Source: Thalassotalea_H sp040779345 (GTDB lineage Bacteria; Pseudomonadota; Gammaproteobacteria; Enterobacterales; Alteromonadaceae). From it: a stretch of DNA of 64,000 nt. The notes under the pieces were generated by a model that did not search any database, was not told where the DNA came from, and saw only the letters and a list, made by a program, of their open reading frames with translations. The translations under genes were made by a program, and so were the position numbers. The stretch is taken from contig JBFONU010000012.1 in NCBI GenBank assembly GCA_040779345.1, positions 67,146 through 131,145 of the forward strand, read 5' to 3'. This document shows positions 8,407-17,274 of this stretch, one piece after another; the stretch's first letter is position 1, and each line of letters begins with the position of its first letter.

Positions 8407-9072
8407 ATGAGTTTAAATCGTCAAAGTCATATTGAGGTCACAGAGTGTATTAATAAATGCCTTCCTGAATTCTCGCATATTAATCATTATTGGGATCGAC
8501 AAAGAGAGCTTGTTGTCGCAAAAATATTGCCTGGCGAGTTTTATATGACTCGAGGTAATGTTGCTATCGCCACAACTTTAGGCTCATGTGTTTCCGCTTG
8601 TCTTTGGGATCATAAAACTGGTGTAGGTGGTATGAACCACTTCATGTTACCTCTTACAAATAAAGAGGCTCATGAAGTTGATTGGGGAAAACGAGGTATG
8701 GCGTCTGATGCTACCCGATATGGAAATTTCGCTATGGAGCATTTAATTAATTTAATATTAAAAAATGGTGGCAGACGAGTGAATCTTAGAGCGAAAGTAT
8801 TTGGCGGTGGTAAAGTTTTAAAACAAATGTCTGATGTTGGGCAGAAAAACATTGATTTTGTTTTACAGTATTTAAAAGACGAAAATATTTTCTTAGAAGG
8901 CTCAGATTTAGGCTCTTATTACCCGAGAAAAGTGTTCTTTGAACCTATGACAGGAAGAGCCTTTGTTAAACGATTAGATAACCTACATAACGATACCATT
9001 GTTAGGCGTGAATCAGATTATCGCAGTAGTATTGATGAAGCACCAGTTGATGGTGATATTGAGTTATTTTAA
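8407..9072 (+). CDS. cheD: Chemoreceptor glutamine deamidase CheD
   Basis: A 221-residue CheD, which deamidates receptor glutamines to methylatable glutamates. The catalytic Cys61 lies in TTLGSCVSACLWD and His78 in GGMNHFMLP, 17 residues apart as in known CheD enzymes. The conserved VFGGGKVL block follows. A C-terminal tail beyond the fold ends in GDIELF. This terminus resembles that of the MCP-like protein encoded two genes downstream (GDIDLF), which suggests a shared binding partner. It lies 8 bp after cheR and is followed by cheB, as in F7 operons. Confidence 0.92.
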   Translation: MSLNRQSHIEVTECINKCLPEFSHINHYWDRQRELVVAKILPGEFYMTRGNVAIATTLGSCVSACLWDHKTGVGGMNHFMLPLTNKEAHEVDWGKRGMASDATRYGNFAMEHLINLILKNGGRRVNLRAKVFGGGKVLKQMSDVGQKNIDFVLQYLKDENIFLEGSDLGSYYPRKVFFEPMTGRAFVKRLDNLHNDTIVRRESDYRSSIDEAPVDGDIELF

Positions 9073-9112
9073 TAAAAATCAAATAATTACAATGAATTAG
9101 GTTTGGTCCATA

Positions 9113-10198
9113 ATGAAAAAAATAAAAGTATTAATCATTGATGATTCATCAGTAATTCGAAATATTGTTAACGAAGTTTTAAGCTATGACGATCAAATTG
9201 AAGTGGTGGGAGAAGCGAAAGATCCCTATGTGGCAAGAGAGCAAATAAAAAAGTTAAACCCTGACGTTATTACTTTAGATGTTGAAATGCCAAAAATGGA
9301 TGGCATTACCTTTCTCGAAAACTTAATGCGATTAAGGCCAATGCCGGTTGTTATGTTATCAACATTAACCACCAAAGGAGCGGATATCACCCTCAGAGCA
9401 TTAGAGCTTGGAGCGCTTGATTTTATTGCTAAACCTAGCTTTGAAGAACTTCTTGCAACGAAAGATAGTTTTAAGGAAACCTTACTTAAAAAAATTAAAT
9501 CAGCAGTGAATGTTGAACAACGTAATTTTGCGTTAGCAAAATCATTAATGAGTGAAACACATACTCGAACAATAGCGTTCACCGGAATTAAACGTTCAAA
9601 TCATTTAATTGCAATTGGTGCATCAACAGGGGGAACAGAGGCAATAAAGCATGTGCTACTTACTATGCCTAACAACTGCCCCGCGATTGTAGTAACCCAA
9701 CATATCCCAAAAACATTCAGTGCTCGCTTTGCCGAGCGGTTAAATGAAAGTTGTGCTATCACAGTACAAGAAGCACAACATGGTCAAAAAATTAAAGAAG
9801 GAAACGCATATATAGCACCAGGCGATCAACATTTAACAGTTGTTGCTAAAGGGGGAGCCTTATTTTGTATTCTTGAAGATTCAGAACCTGTCAATCGGCA
9901 TAAGCCTTCAGTGGATGTTCTTTTTAACTCGTTAATCTCTTTTGCAAATAATGTACAAGCTGTTTTACTTACAGGTATGGGTCAAGATGGTGCTAAAGGA
10001 ATGTTGGCTTTAAAAAATGAAGGTGCTCGGACAATTGTTCAAGATAAAAATACGAGTTTGATCTGGGGGATGCCTGGTAGCGCACATGCCATTAATGCTC
10101 ATACTGATGAATGTGAACTCGATAAAATCTCAGCAAAGTTATTAAAATATGCCTCACTTGATAGATCACAAATGAAAGAGAAACTCAATGCAAAATAG
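9113..10198 (+). CDS. cheB: Chemoreceptor methylesterase/deamidase CheB
   Basis: A 361-residue two-domain CheB. The receiver has Asp10/Asp11 and phospho-acceptor Asp56 (ITLDVEMPKMDG). The C-terminal esterase has the Ser of AIGASTGGTEA, the His of VVTQHIPKTFS and the Asp of LTGMGQDGAKGM, which together form the catalytic triad. It reverses CheR methylation after phosphorylation by CheA and so gives adaptation. The last 11 bases overlap the next gene, indicating coupled translation with the MCP-like protein. Confidence 0.95.
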   Translation: MKKIKVLIIDDSSVIRNIVNEVLSYDDQIEVVGEAKDPYVAREQIKKLNPDVITLDVEMPKMDGITFLENLMRLRPMPVVMLSTLTTKGADITLRALELGALDFIAKPSFEELLATKDSFKETLLKKIKSAVNVEQRNFALAKSLMSETHTRTIAFTGIKRSNHLIAIGASTGGTEAIKHVLLTMPNNCPAIVVTQHIPKTFSARFAERLNESCAITVQEAQHGQKIKEGNAYIAPGDQHLTVVAKGGALFCILEDSEPVNRHKPSVDVLFNSLISFANNVQAVLLTGMGQDGAKGMLALKNEGARTIVQDKNTSLIWGMPGSAHAINAHTDECELDKISAKLLKYASLDRSQMKEKLNAK

Positions 10199-11375
10199 AG
10201 TAAAGGTAACGATTTTTATTGGCTTAGTCAGCGCTCTTTTATTAGCGGTTAATTTACTGATGTTTAATAACCTATTATTTTCATGGCTGTTTTGTTTGTT
10301 ATGTATTTCCGCTTTTACGATACAAGCTTATCAAGCGAATACGAACAAAACCGTCAATCATCAAGCCAATGCTGAAGAAGAGTTTAAAACCGATAAAGAA
10401 ATAGAATTAACCTTTTCGGAAGTGCAATGTGCTATTGGTCAACAAACCACTATTATTGAAACTGAAATTGGCCGAACAAAAGTGATCGTCAAAGATGCCG
10501 TATCGGGAATATCAGAAAGTTTTAAATATTTACAAAACTTAAGTCTTGAGCAACAAGGGATGATTAATACTGTGATTGATCACAGCCGTACCGATGACGC
10601 TGACACCGAAACGACTCTAGAGATTTTTGTTAAAGATTCAGGAAAAACCTTAGAAAGCTTTGTTGATGTCATCATCAATACCAGCAAACAAAGCCTTGAA
10701 ACCATGTCCTATACTGATGAAATGGTAAAACAATTTGATGGCATCTTTAACTTATTGACTCAAGTAGAAAGTTTAGCAAGCCAAACAAACCTTCTGGCAT
10801 TAAATGCTGCAATTGAAGCTGCTCGAGCGGGAGATGCCGGTCGTGGTTTTGCGGTTGTTGCCAATGAGGTTAGAGCCCTTTCTGTTAATTCAACCGATTT
10901 GAATAACGATATTCGTAGTGAAATTGCGAGCGCTAAGGAAACAATCACTAAACTTAGAGAGTCAGTTGAAACAATGGCATCTGCAGACTTAACAGATACC
11001 TTAGAAGCGAAAGAGCGAGTAAGTGTCATGATGGAACATGTACAAGAAATGAATATTAAAAGTCATCAAGTTGTTGAAGAGTTGGGATTATTATCGCCAA
11101 AAATCACCGAGGCGGTTGGTGTTGCCGTACGTTCATTACAATTTGAAGACTTGACCTATCAATCATTAGACTCATTAGGGACTAACTTTATTAATTTGCA
11201 TAGATTAGCCGATGAAATATCAGCATTTAAAATTTCTAGCCACGATGAACTTGATGAAAAACTACAGGGCCTTCAAACCCGCTGTAAACATATTATGCAA
11301 GAAACAAAATCCCTTGATGAATTACGCAGTGTTTCACAATTGTCAATGGATGAAGGGGATATCGATTTATTTTAA
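10188..11375 (+). CDS. Membrane-anchored MCP-like protein with CheZ-like motif
   Basis: A 395-residue protein. Two hydrophobic helices at about 7-25 and 30-48 form a short membrane hairpin with no periplasmic sensor. The cytoplasmic part carries an MCP-type tip, LASQTNLLALNAAIEAARAG, near residue 200. No HAMP and no full-length methylation helices are evident. Further on it has SLQFEDLTYQ (Asp321, Gln325), which has the D-L-T-x-Q spacing of the CheZ phosphatase site (FQDLTGQ). It ends in the acidic peptide DEGDIDLF, comparable to the acidic, Phe-ended CheY-binding tail of CheZ. It overlaps cheB by 11 bp. It may be a CheY-P phosphatase tethered to the array, a minimal receptor, or both. Confidence 0.8.
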   Translation: MQNRVKVTIFIGLVSALLLAVNLLMFNNLLFSWLFCLLCISAFTIQAYQANTNKTVNHQANAEEEFKTDKEIELTFSEVQCAIGQQTTIIETEIGRTKVIVKDAVSGISESFKYLQNLSLEQQGMINTVIDHSRTDDADTETTLEIFVKDSGKTLESFVDVIINTSKQSLETMSYTDEMVKQFDGIFNLLTQVESLASQTNLLALNAAIEAARAGDAGRGFAVVANEVRALSVNSTDLNNDIRSEIASAKETITKLRESVETMASADLTDTLEAKERVSVMMEHVQEMNIKSHQVVEELGLLSPKITEAVGVAVRSLQFEDLTYQSLDSLGTNFINLHRLADEISAFKISSHDELDEKLQGLQTRCKHIMQETKSLDELRSVSQLSMDEGDIDLF

Positions 11376-11407
11376 TTATGTGAATTACTTTAATTTAAGG
11401 AAAGAAT

Positions 11408-11716
11408 ATGACGTTAAAAAAACATATGTCAGATGGTGATAAAAAGTTAACGATTAGCATTGAGGATCGTTTTGACTTTTCAGTGCATCAGCACTTTCGA
11501 GATGCGTATGTCGATTGTACAACGCCTGAGAGTGAATTTATTATTGATTTATCGAAAACGAGTTATATGGATAGTTCAGCATTAGGCATGATCTTATTGT
11601 TAAAAGATCACGTAGAAAAAATTTCAGGGAAGTTAAAGATTGTTAAACCTAATGAGGCGGTTAATAAAATTCTTGAAATAGCACAATTTCATCGATTAAT
11701 GACAATCGAGAGATAA
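11408..11716 (+). CDS. STAS-domain anti-sigma factor antagonist
   Basis: A 102-residue protein with a good STAS signature, TSYMDSSALGMILL, in which Ser56/Ser57 are the expected phosphorylation positions of an RsbV/SpoIIAA-type antagonist. It starts at an ATG with AAGGAAAG just upstream and ends 2 bp before the REC-PP2C-HATPase gene. The pair matches known partner-switch pairs such as HsbA-HsbR of Pseudomonas and CrsA-CrsR of Shewanella, where the STAS protein binds an anti-sigma factor or the enzyme's own kinase domain. No anti-sigma factor or sigma factor gene is present nearby. Confidence 0.88.
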   Translation: MTLKKHMSDGDKKLTISIEDRFDFSVHQHFRDAYVDCTTPESEFIIDLSKTSYMDSSALGMILLLKDHVEKISGKLKIVKPNEAVNKILEIAQFHRLMTIER

Positions 11717-11718
11717 AA

Positions 11719-13461
11719 ATGATGACACCATCAGGTAAAGAAAATATTAAATTAGCACTTGTTGTTGATGACTCGGCAATGCAATGCAGAGTGTTAAGTA
11801 TTTTGTTAAAGGAAGAAGGTTATCGCGTTTTTACCGCTAACGATGGTGCGCGTGGTGTCGCGATGTATATAAAATATCAACCTGATTTAGTCCTTATGGA
11901 CATTAATATGCCAATCATGAATGGCTACGAAGCAGCACGAAAAATTAAAAGCCTTTCGACAAAGAATAGTTTATGTCCGTTGATATTTATTACCAGCATG
12001 GATACCGATCAAGCGTTTATTGAAAGTATTGACGCAGGCGGAGATGGAATACTGGTAAGGCCTTTTTCGCCGGAAGTCTTTAAGGCTAAAATTAAATCAA
12101 TTCAACGTATCAGTGACTTATATGGGACAATAAAGGAATTACAACAAGAGCAACAAAAGGATGCCGAACTAGCTGAACAATTAATGGCTGTGGTTATTGA
12201 ATCGCGTAACTACGCATTAGATAAAATAGGCATAGTGAAAAAACCAGCAGCCCTTTTTAGTGGTGACATACAGCTAACTGCATTGAGCCCCAATGGAGAT
12301 GTTAATGTACTACTAGGCGACTTTACAGGCCATGGATTACGTTCATCTATTGGTGCAATACCTCTAGCTGAAACATTCAGAGCCATGACAAAGAAAGGTT
12401 TCTCGCTTTTTGAAATTATTAACCAAATTAATCAACAACTATATCATCTATTACCCCCTGATTTATTTTTAGCCGCTGGTTTTGTGACGGTTTCTAGTCA
12501 TGATGAAACGGCTTATGTGTTTAATGCCGGCTTACCCGATACGTATTTTTTTGATGTTAATGGTCAAATTAAACATAAAATTGAGTCTTGTCATCCTCCC
12601 ATTGGTGTTCTGCCACAACTGATTGAAGATATTGGCTTGACTGTTATCAAGGTCTCACCAGATGATCGAATTGTTTTAATAAGTGATGGAATTGTCGAAG
12701 CACGAAATGAAGAGGGCGAAATGTATGATTTTGAACGATTTGAAAATGCAGCTAAATTAGGTGTCGTTGAAAAAAATATTAGTCACACAGTCTTAAAGAG
12801 TGTCAATGATTTTTGTCAAGGTATGCCCCAAGAAGATGACATTTCATTAATTGATTTACCCTGTGATGGTTGGCAACAAACATTTGTTATTAATACCACC
12901 AACGATGGTGTTGTCCATAATCTAATGGATGGACTCACTGTGCAAGAATATAATGCGTTACCTGCTGCTTGGCGTTGGGAGTTAGGGTTAACCGGCGAGC
13001 GATTATCACATGTTAATCCTATTCCTATGGCCATGAATCAAATACAAGAGATCGAAGGTCATTCAGAGCATTGGCAAAGTTTATTTACTATTTTAACTGA
13101 GCTATTTGTTAATGCGTTAGATCACGGTGTTCTTGGTTTAAGTTCAAACTTAAAACATTCTGCAGAAGGGTTTGCTGAATACTATAGTGAAAGAGAAAAG
13201 CGACTAAAGAGTTTAAAGTCAGGTTTTGTTGATATCTACCTATCTTATTATCCAATGGATAACGGCGGAAGAATAAAGGTAAAAATAAAAGATAGTGGAA
13301 AAGGTTTTGATTGTAAAAAAACGAAGAAGAAAAGAGTAGAACCCGAAGGGGAGGTTCAACTGAGTGGTCGAGGGATCGAGCTGGTTGAACAATTATGCGA
13401 AAGTTTAACGTATTACGATAAAGGGACTGTGGTAGAAGCAGAGTACATTTGGACCTCATAA
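11719..13461 (+). CDS. REC-PP2C(SpoIIE)-HATPase partner-switch regulator
   Basis: A 580-residue three-domain protein. The receiver has phospho-acceptor Asp61 (LVLMDINMPIMNG). The SpoIIE/RsbU-type PP2C phosphatase spans about 180-380, with metal-binding Asp in SGDIQL, GDFTGHG and ISDGIVEA. A C-terminal RsbW-like HATPase follows, with ELFVNALDHG, IKDSGKGFD and GRGIELVEQL. The layout is that of HsbR (P. aeruginosa) and CrsR (Shewanella), which dephosphorylate or phosphorylate a partner STAS protein according to receiver phosphorylation. The STAS gene directly upstream is the likely substrate. Both opposing activities appear intact. The kinase that feeds the receiver could be CheA or one of the hybrid kinases downstream. 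Confidence 0.88.
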   Translation: MMTPSGKENIKLALVVDDSAMQCRVLSILLKEEGYRVFTANDGARGVAMYIKYQPDLVLMDINMPIMNGYEAARKIKSLSTKNSLCPLIFITSMDTDQAFIESIDAGGDGILVRPFSPEVFKAKIKSIQRISDLYGTIKELQQEQQKDAELAEQLMAVVIESRNYALDKIGIVKKPAALFSGDIQLTALSPNGDVNVLLGDFTGHGLRSSIGAIPLAETFRAMTKKGFSLFEIINQINQQLYHLLPPDLFLAAGFVTVSSHDETAYVFNAGLPDTYFFDVNGQIKHKIESCHPPIGVLPQLIEDIGLTVIKVSPDDRIVLISDGIVEARNEEGEMYDFERFENAAKLGVVEKNISHTVLKSVNDFCQGMPQEDDISLIDLPCDGWQQTFVINTTNDGVVHNLMDGLTVQEYNALPAAWRWELGLTGERLSHVNPIPMAMNQIQEIEGHSEHWQSLFTILTELFVNALDHGVLGLSSNLKHSAEGFAEYYSEREKRLKSLKSGFVDIYLSYYPMDNGGRIKVKIKDSGKGFDCKKTKKKRVEPEGEVQLSGRGIELVEQLCESLTYYDKGTVVEAEYIWTS

Positions 13462-13549
13462 CGATCACAGTTATTGCGTTTTATAGTAAATAGAGAAAGT
13501 TTATGTTGAATAAAATTAATCATCTTGTATCGAAAGGGAAATTGTAAAA

Positions 13550-14710
13550 ATGTCTAAGCCAAATTTATTAATTATTGATGATGATAGTAGTTATTTAGAA
13601 CTATTGGCTGAGGCTTTAGAGCATCAGTTTGTTGTGTATTGCGCAGATAATTTAGACGCTGCAGAGGAGCATATTTCAAAAGTAGAGCACTTTGATATTG
13701 CGCTTGTTGATGAAAATATTGGCGATGAAAAAGGCTCAAACTGGATAAAACAAAAAGTTGAACAAGAAAATGTAGCGACTTCTTTTGTTTTATACTCTGG
13801 ATTAGCGACCGAAGATGCAATATTAAAAGGTTTAGAGTGTGGGGCGGATGACTTTTTAGCAAAGCCCATCTCACTGCTTGCTTTAAATAGTAAATTAGAA
13901 AAACTGATTGCCTATCAAAGTCAAATACATCAATTTGAAAACGAAATTAACTCTAAAGATCGTGTGATTAATGTTTCGATGGCGCAAGCTTCAAAATATG
14001 GCAGCTGTATGCAGCTAACCTCTCGATTAAATAGCTGTTTTACCATAGATAAGATTAGGGATGAGGTATTTTCTTATCTCTATAACATGAACTTACAAGG
14101 GTGCATTGCCTTTTATCCATTAAATGAGCCTTCGGTTTTCTATAGTTCTAAAAATGGCTTTTGCTCCCCAGTTGAAAAAGGTGTTATTGAATTATTAAAA
14201 GTAAAGCCAAGGTTGTACAGGTTTGGCACAAGAACAATATTTAACCACTCCCTTGTCTCAATTTTAATTTTGAACCTTGAAGAAGGGGCTATCGACACGG
14301 ACATTTATATTGATGCGCTAGCTTCTGTTATTGAATGTATTGGCGCGAGAATGGAGTTTATCACCTATAAAAATTCTTTAGTCAGTGTGCAAGAACAAAT
14401 TCAACAAGCCGTCAGTAAAACTAAAACAATGATCGAAATATCCAAACATCATCAACAAGAAGTGATGAATGAAATTGTACAAAATATGGGGATGAGTTTT
14501 CATGTATTAGATATGACTATAGAGCAGGAAGAATACTTAACAAATTTGGTTCATAATGCGTTAAGAAAGCATAGTCAGGATGATGTTATGTTCATGGAAG
14601 TTACGGATTTATTAGATAAAGCGCTTGATAACGTTGATGAGTTAAAGTCATTGAACACGCTGCAAAGTGATATAGAAGAAGAGTTAGACGATGAGGATGA
14701 ACTCTTTTGA
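13550..14710 (+). CDS. Receiver-domain protein with unknown C-terminal domain
   Basis: A 386-residue protein. Residues 4-120 are a receiver with Asp10-Asp12 and phospho-acceptor Asp54 (IALVDENIGDEKG); Lys is kept in FLAKPIS. A short coiled-coil-like linker follows. Residues about 145-280 look like a GAF-type or otherwise sensory fold that I cannot assign. A long helical segment leads to a very acidic tail ending DDEDELF. The tail resembles the ends of CheD (GDIELF) and the MCP-like protein (GDIDLF). Its stop overlaps the TTG start of the next kinase (TTGA), so the two are probably made together and may form a phosphorelay pair. Confidence 0.7.
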   Translation: MSKPNLLIIDDDSSYLELLAEALEHQFVVYCADNLDAAEEHISKVEHFDIALVDENIGDEKGSNWIKQKVEQENVATSFVLYSGLATEDAILKGLECGADDFLAKPISLLALNSKLEKLIAYQSQIHQFENEINSKDRVINVSMAQASKYGSCMQLTSRLNSCFTIDKIRDEVFSYLYNMNLQGCIAFYPLNEPSVFYSSKNGFCSPVEKGVIELLKVKPRLYRFGTRTIFNHSLVSILILNLEEGAIDTDIYIDALASVIECIGARMEFITYKNSLVSVQEQIQQAVSKTKTMIEISKHHQQEVMNEIVQNMGMSFHVLDMTIEQEEYLTNLVHNALRKHSQDDVMFMEVTDLLDKALDNVDELKSLNTLQSDIEEELDDEDELF

Positions 14711-17235
14711 ATTTACCTCCCAACGATATCCAGTTAAATAATATTCCCTATTCAGTCATTCTCATTGATTTTAATGGGGGAATTGTTTCATGTAATCAAT
14801 GCGCTGAGAACTTAACGGGATATACAGCGGCTGAGCTTATCGGTGAGAAGGTTGAATTACTGATCCCAGATGAATTGGTGGAATCGCATGTTTGCCAACG
14901 TACTAGCTATAAAAAGGGGACCGGGCTACTTTCGTCAACTAGAAATATTCAAATCATAAATAAATTAAAACAACGTATTAACTGCTCAATCAAAATTACT
15001 GAAAATGATCAGGGGTATATTGCATTTATTGAAGAGTCGAAAGAAGGGGCGACAAGTACATTTTTACATTCATCGCAAAGCGCTCACAAAATGCTTAGTG
15101 GCATAGATGAAGCCTTTTGGGAGTGGAATATTGAGCTTGATATTATTAAATACTCAGCTCAAACAATGTCATTATTAGGCTATGATGCCGAAGCATTTAC
15201 TGGGCCTACTTCTTTTTGGGAAGGGCATATTTCTGATCAATACCTAGAAAAGGTATATCAACAAGTCGGTCAACATTTTGCTGGTAATATCCCTTGTTTT
15301 AATCCCACGGTGCCATTGACGACCAAGCAAGGTGTTCGAAAATGGGTGACGATTGTTGGCAAAGTGTTTGAGTATAAAAATGGTCAGCCATATAAAATGT
15401 TTGGCTCTATTAAAGACATTACTGAATCACAAAACTTAATTACCAAGTTAAAAAAACAAAATGGTTATTTACATTTGGCTGAGAAGTTAAGTGCTTCGGG
15501 GCATTGGCAAATTGACCTGAAAAACAATCAACTGTATTGGTCGGCAGGGATCTACCATATTCATGGAGTTAAACCTAAGAACTATCAACCAACAGTAGAA
15601 ACGGCAATTGATTTTTATCTCGATAGTGAGAAAGATAAAATTAAAGCTTATCTAGCGAGTGCCATTGAGAACAAAAAAGGCTTTCATTATAAAAGTGTCA
15701 TTAATCATGCACGAGGTAAACAAGTAAAAGTTGAATCATTAGGGGAAGTAGAGCTTAACTCTGTTGGTGAAGTCATTGGTATTTTTGGTGTTTTTCGTGA
15801 TATTACCAAATCAGAAGATTTATTTGAAAAGCTAAAACTGTTGGCAATGGTGAATTACACCATTAAGGTACCGATATTCTTTATTAATGATAATGATAAT
15901 GTTGTTTATCAAGATTTGTCCCCTCAAATGGGTAATGAGAACGCTGTTTTATTTAATTACATAAACTTCAGTATCAAAGATTATTTAAAATTTAAACGTA
16001 TCGCTAAAGAAAAAGGGCAATTAAAACAGTCCAATATTAGCTTTGATAAATATATTAGTGTATTTGATTTATCCATTACCTATGAGCCCGATGAGGGGAT
16101 ATATATTTGGATTGTAGAGAATGTCACTGAAAAATTTCGAAAAGAACAGCAGCAAATCATTAGTAATCGTCTTGCTTTATTAGGTAATACATTTGGTAAT
16201 GTCTCCCATGACATTAATAATGTCTTAGGTGTTGCATTAGGTGCGACAGAGATGTTGGAATTAAAGTTTGCTCAAGGTGAGAAAAATATCTCAAGTTATA
16301 TTGAGCGAGTAAAAAATGCCATTGATAAAGGAAAAAGTGTCACGGAACGGTTATTGGCTTTTACGCGTAAACCGACGGTAAAAGTGGTTGAATTTGATCC
16401 GATCCAAGACATCAAAGACAATCAGTATTTATTCAAGCAACTATTGTTAAGTACGATTAAGTTTACTTTAAAATTCGATGATATCGCTTGTTTAATCAAA
16501 TTCCCGCAAGGGGAGTTCATCAATATTTTATTGAATCTAATTTTAAATGCTCAAGATGCCATTAGAGAAAATAGCTTGATCGGAAAAATTGAAATGTCGG
16601 CCAATATTAGCAGTGATGGAAAGCTAGAAATTCATGTCAAAGATAGTGGTATAGGCATAAAAAGTGAAAACTTATCTAAAATATTTGATCCTTTCTATAG
16701 TAGTAAGTCCGTCAATAAAGGCAATGGTATTGGTTTAGCAAATGTTTATAGTACGATTTATAAACATAATGGCGAGATCCAAGTGGCGGGTGAGAGTGAC
16801 TTTGGCGGGGCCGAATTTACCTTGGTTTTTCAATGTAGACTATTAGAACAAAATATTCCCGCCAAATTAAATAAAAAAAATAACTTAGCCATTAAAGGAC
16901 AATCGATATTAATTTTAGATGATGAAACCAGTATTGCTGAGTTTGTCGCCTTGTTTCTAGAAAGTGAAGGAGCAATAACCCACCATGTGACTAGCAAAAT
17001 TGGCTTAACTGATATGCTTGAATCTGAGCATGATTTTGATGTATTTATCACCGATATGATATTACCTGATATTTCAGGAAGAGAAGCGACAAACTTAGTG
17101 TTAGCAAAGTATCCTGATATAAAAGTATATTCAATGAGTGGGTATATTGCTGAAGAAGATAATAAATGGCACTACCCGGTACTAAGAAAACCATTTAATT
17201 CAAAAGAGTTAGCTGAATTTATAAAAAATAATTAA
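14707..17235 (+). CDS. Cytoplasmic PAS hybrid histidine kinase with receiver
   Basis: An 842-residue soluble hybrid kinase. Three PAS domains lie at about 8-115, 125-250 and 255-370, with a fourth PAS-like segment to about 465. HisKA has His501 in VSHDINNVLG. The HATPase has LNLILNAQDAI and VKDSGIGI. A C-terminal receiver carries Asp783 in FITDMILPD. The start is a TTG at 14707 that overlaps the preceding TGA by two bases, with GAGGA 9-10 bp upstream. It has no membrane segment, so like the globin receptor it should sense an internal cue. The overlap ties it to the preceding receiver protein. Confidence 0.86.
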   Translation: MNLPPNDIQLNNIPYSVILIDFNGGIVSCNQCAENLTGYTAAELIGEKVELLIPDELVESHVCQRTSYKKGTGLLSSTRNIQIINKLKQRINCSIKITENDQGYIAFIEESKEGATSTFLHSSQSAHKMLSGIDEAFWEWNIELDIIKYSAQTMSLLGYDAEAFTGPTSFWEGHISDQYLEKVYQQVGQHFAGNIPCFNPTVPLTTKQGVRKWVTIVGKVFEYKNGQPYKMFGSIKDITESQNLITKLKKQNGYLHLAEKLSASGHWQIDLKNNQLYWSAGIYHIHGVKPKNYQPTVETAIDFYLDSEKDKIKAYLASAIENKKGFHYKSVINHARGKQVKVESLGEVELNSVGEVIGIFGVFRDITKSEDLFEKLKLLAMVNYTIKVPIFFINDNDNVVYQDLSPQMGNENAVLFNYINFSIKDYLKFKRIAKEKGQLKQSNISFDKYISVFDLSITYEPDEGIYIWIVENVTEKFRKEQQQIISNRLALLGNTFGNVSHDINNVLGVALGATEMLELKFAQGEKNISSYIERVKNAIDKGKSVTERLLAFTRKPTVKVVEFDPIQDIKDNQYLFKQLLLSTIKFTLKFDDIACLIKFPQGEFINILLNLILNAQDAIRENSLIGKIEMSANISSDGKLEIHVKDSGIGIKSENLSKIFDPFYSSKSVNKGNGIGLANVYSTIYKHNGEIQVAGESDFGGAEFTLVFQCRLLEQNIPAKLNKKNNLAIKGQSILILDDETSIAEFVALFLESEGAITHHVTSKIGLTDMLESEHDFDVFITDMILPDISGREATNLVLAKYPDIKVYSMSGYIAEEDNKWHYPVLRKPFNSKELAEFIKNN

Positions 17236-17274
17236 TGCTCATTAAGAGAAAGTCATTTTAGGGTTTCGGAATTA

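Noticed and set aside
11408..13461. A complete stress sigma-factor operon
   Set aside because: No sigma factor or free anti-sigma factor is encoded nearby; only the antagonist and the kinase/phosphatase are present.
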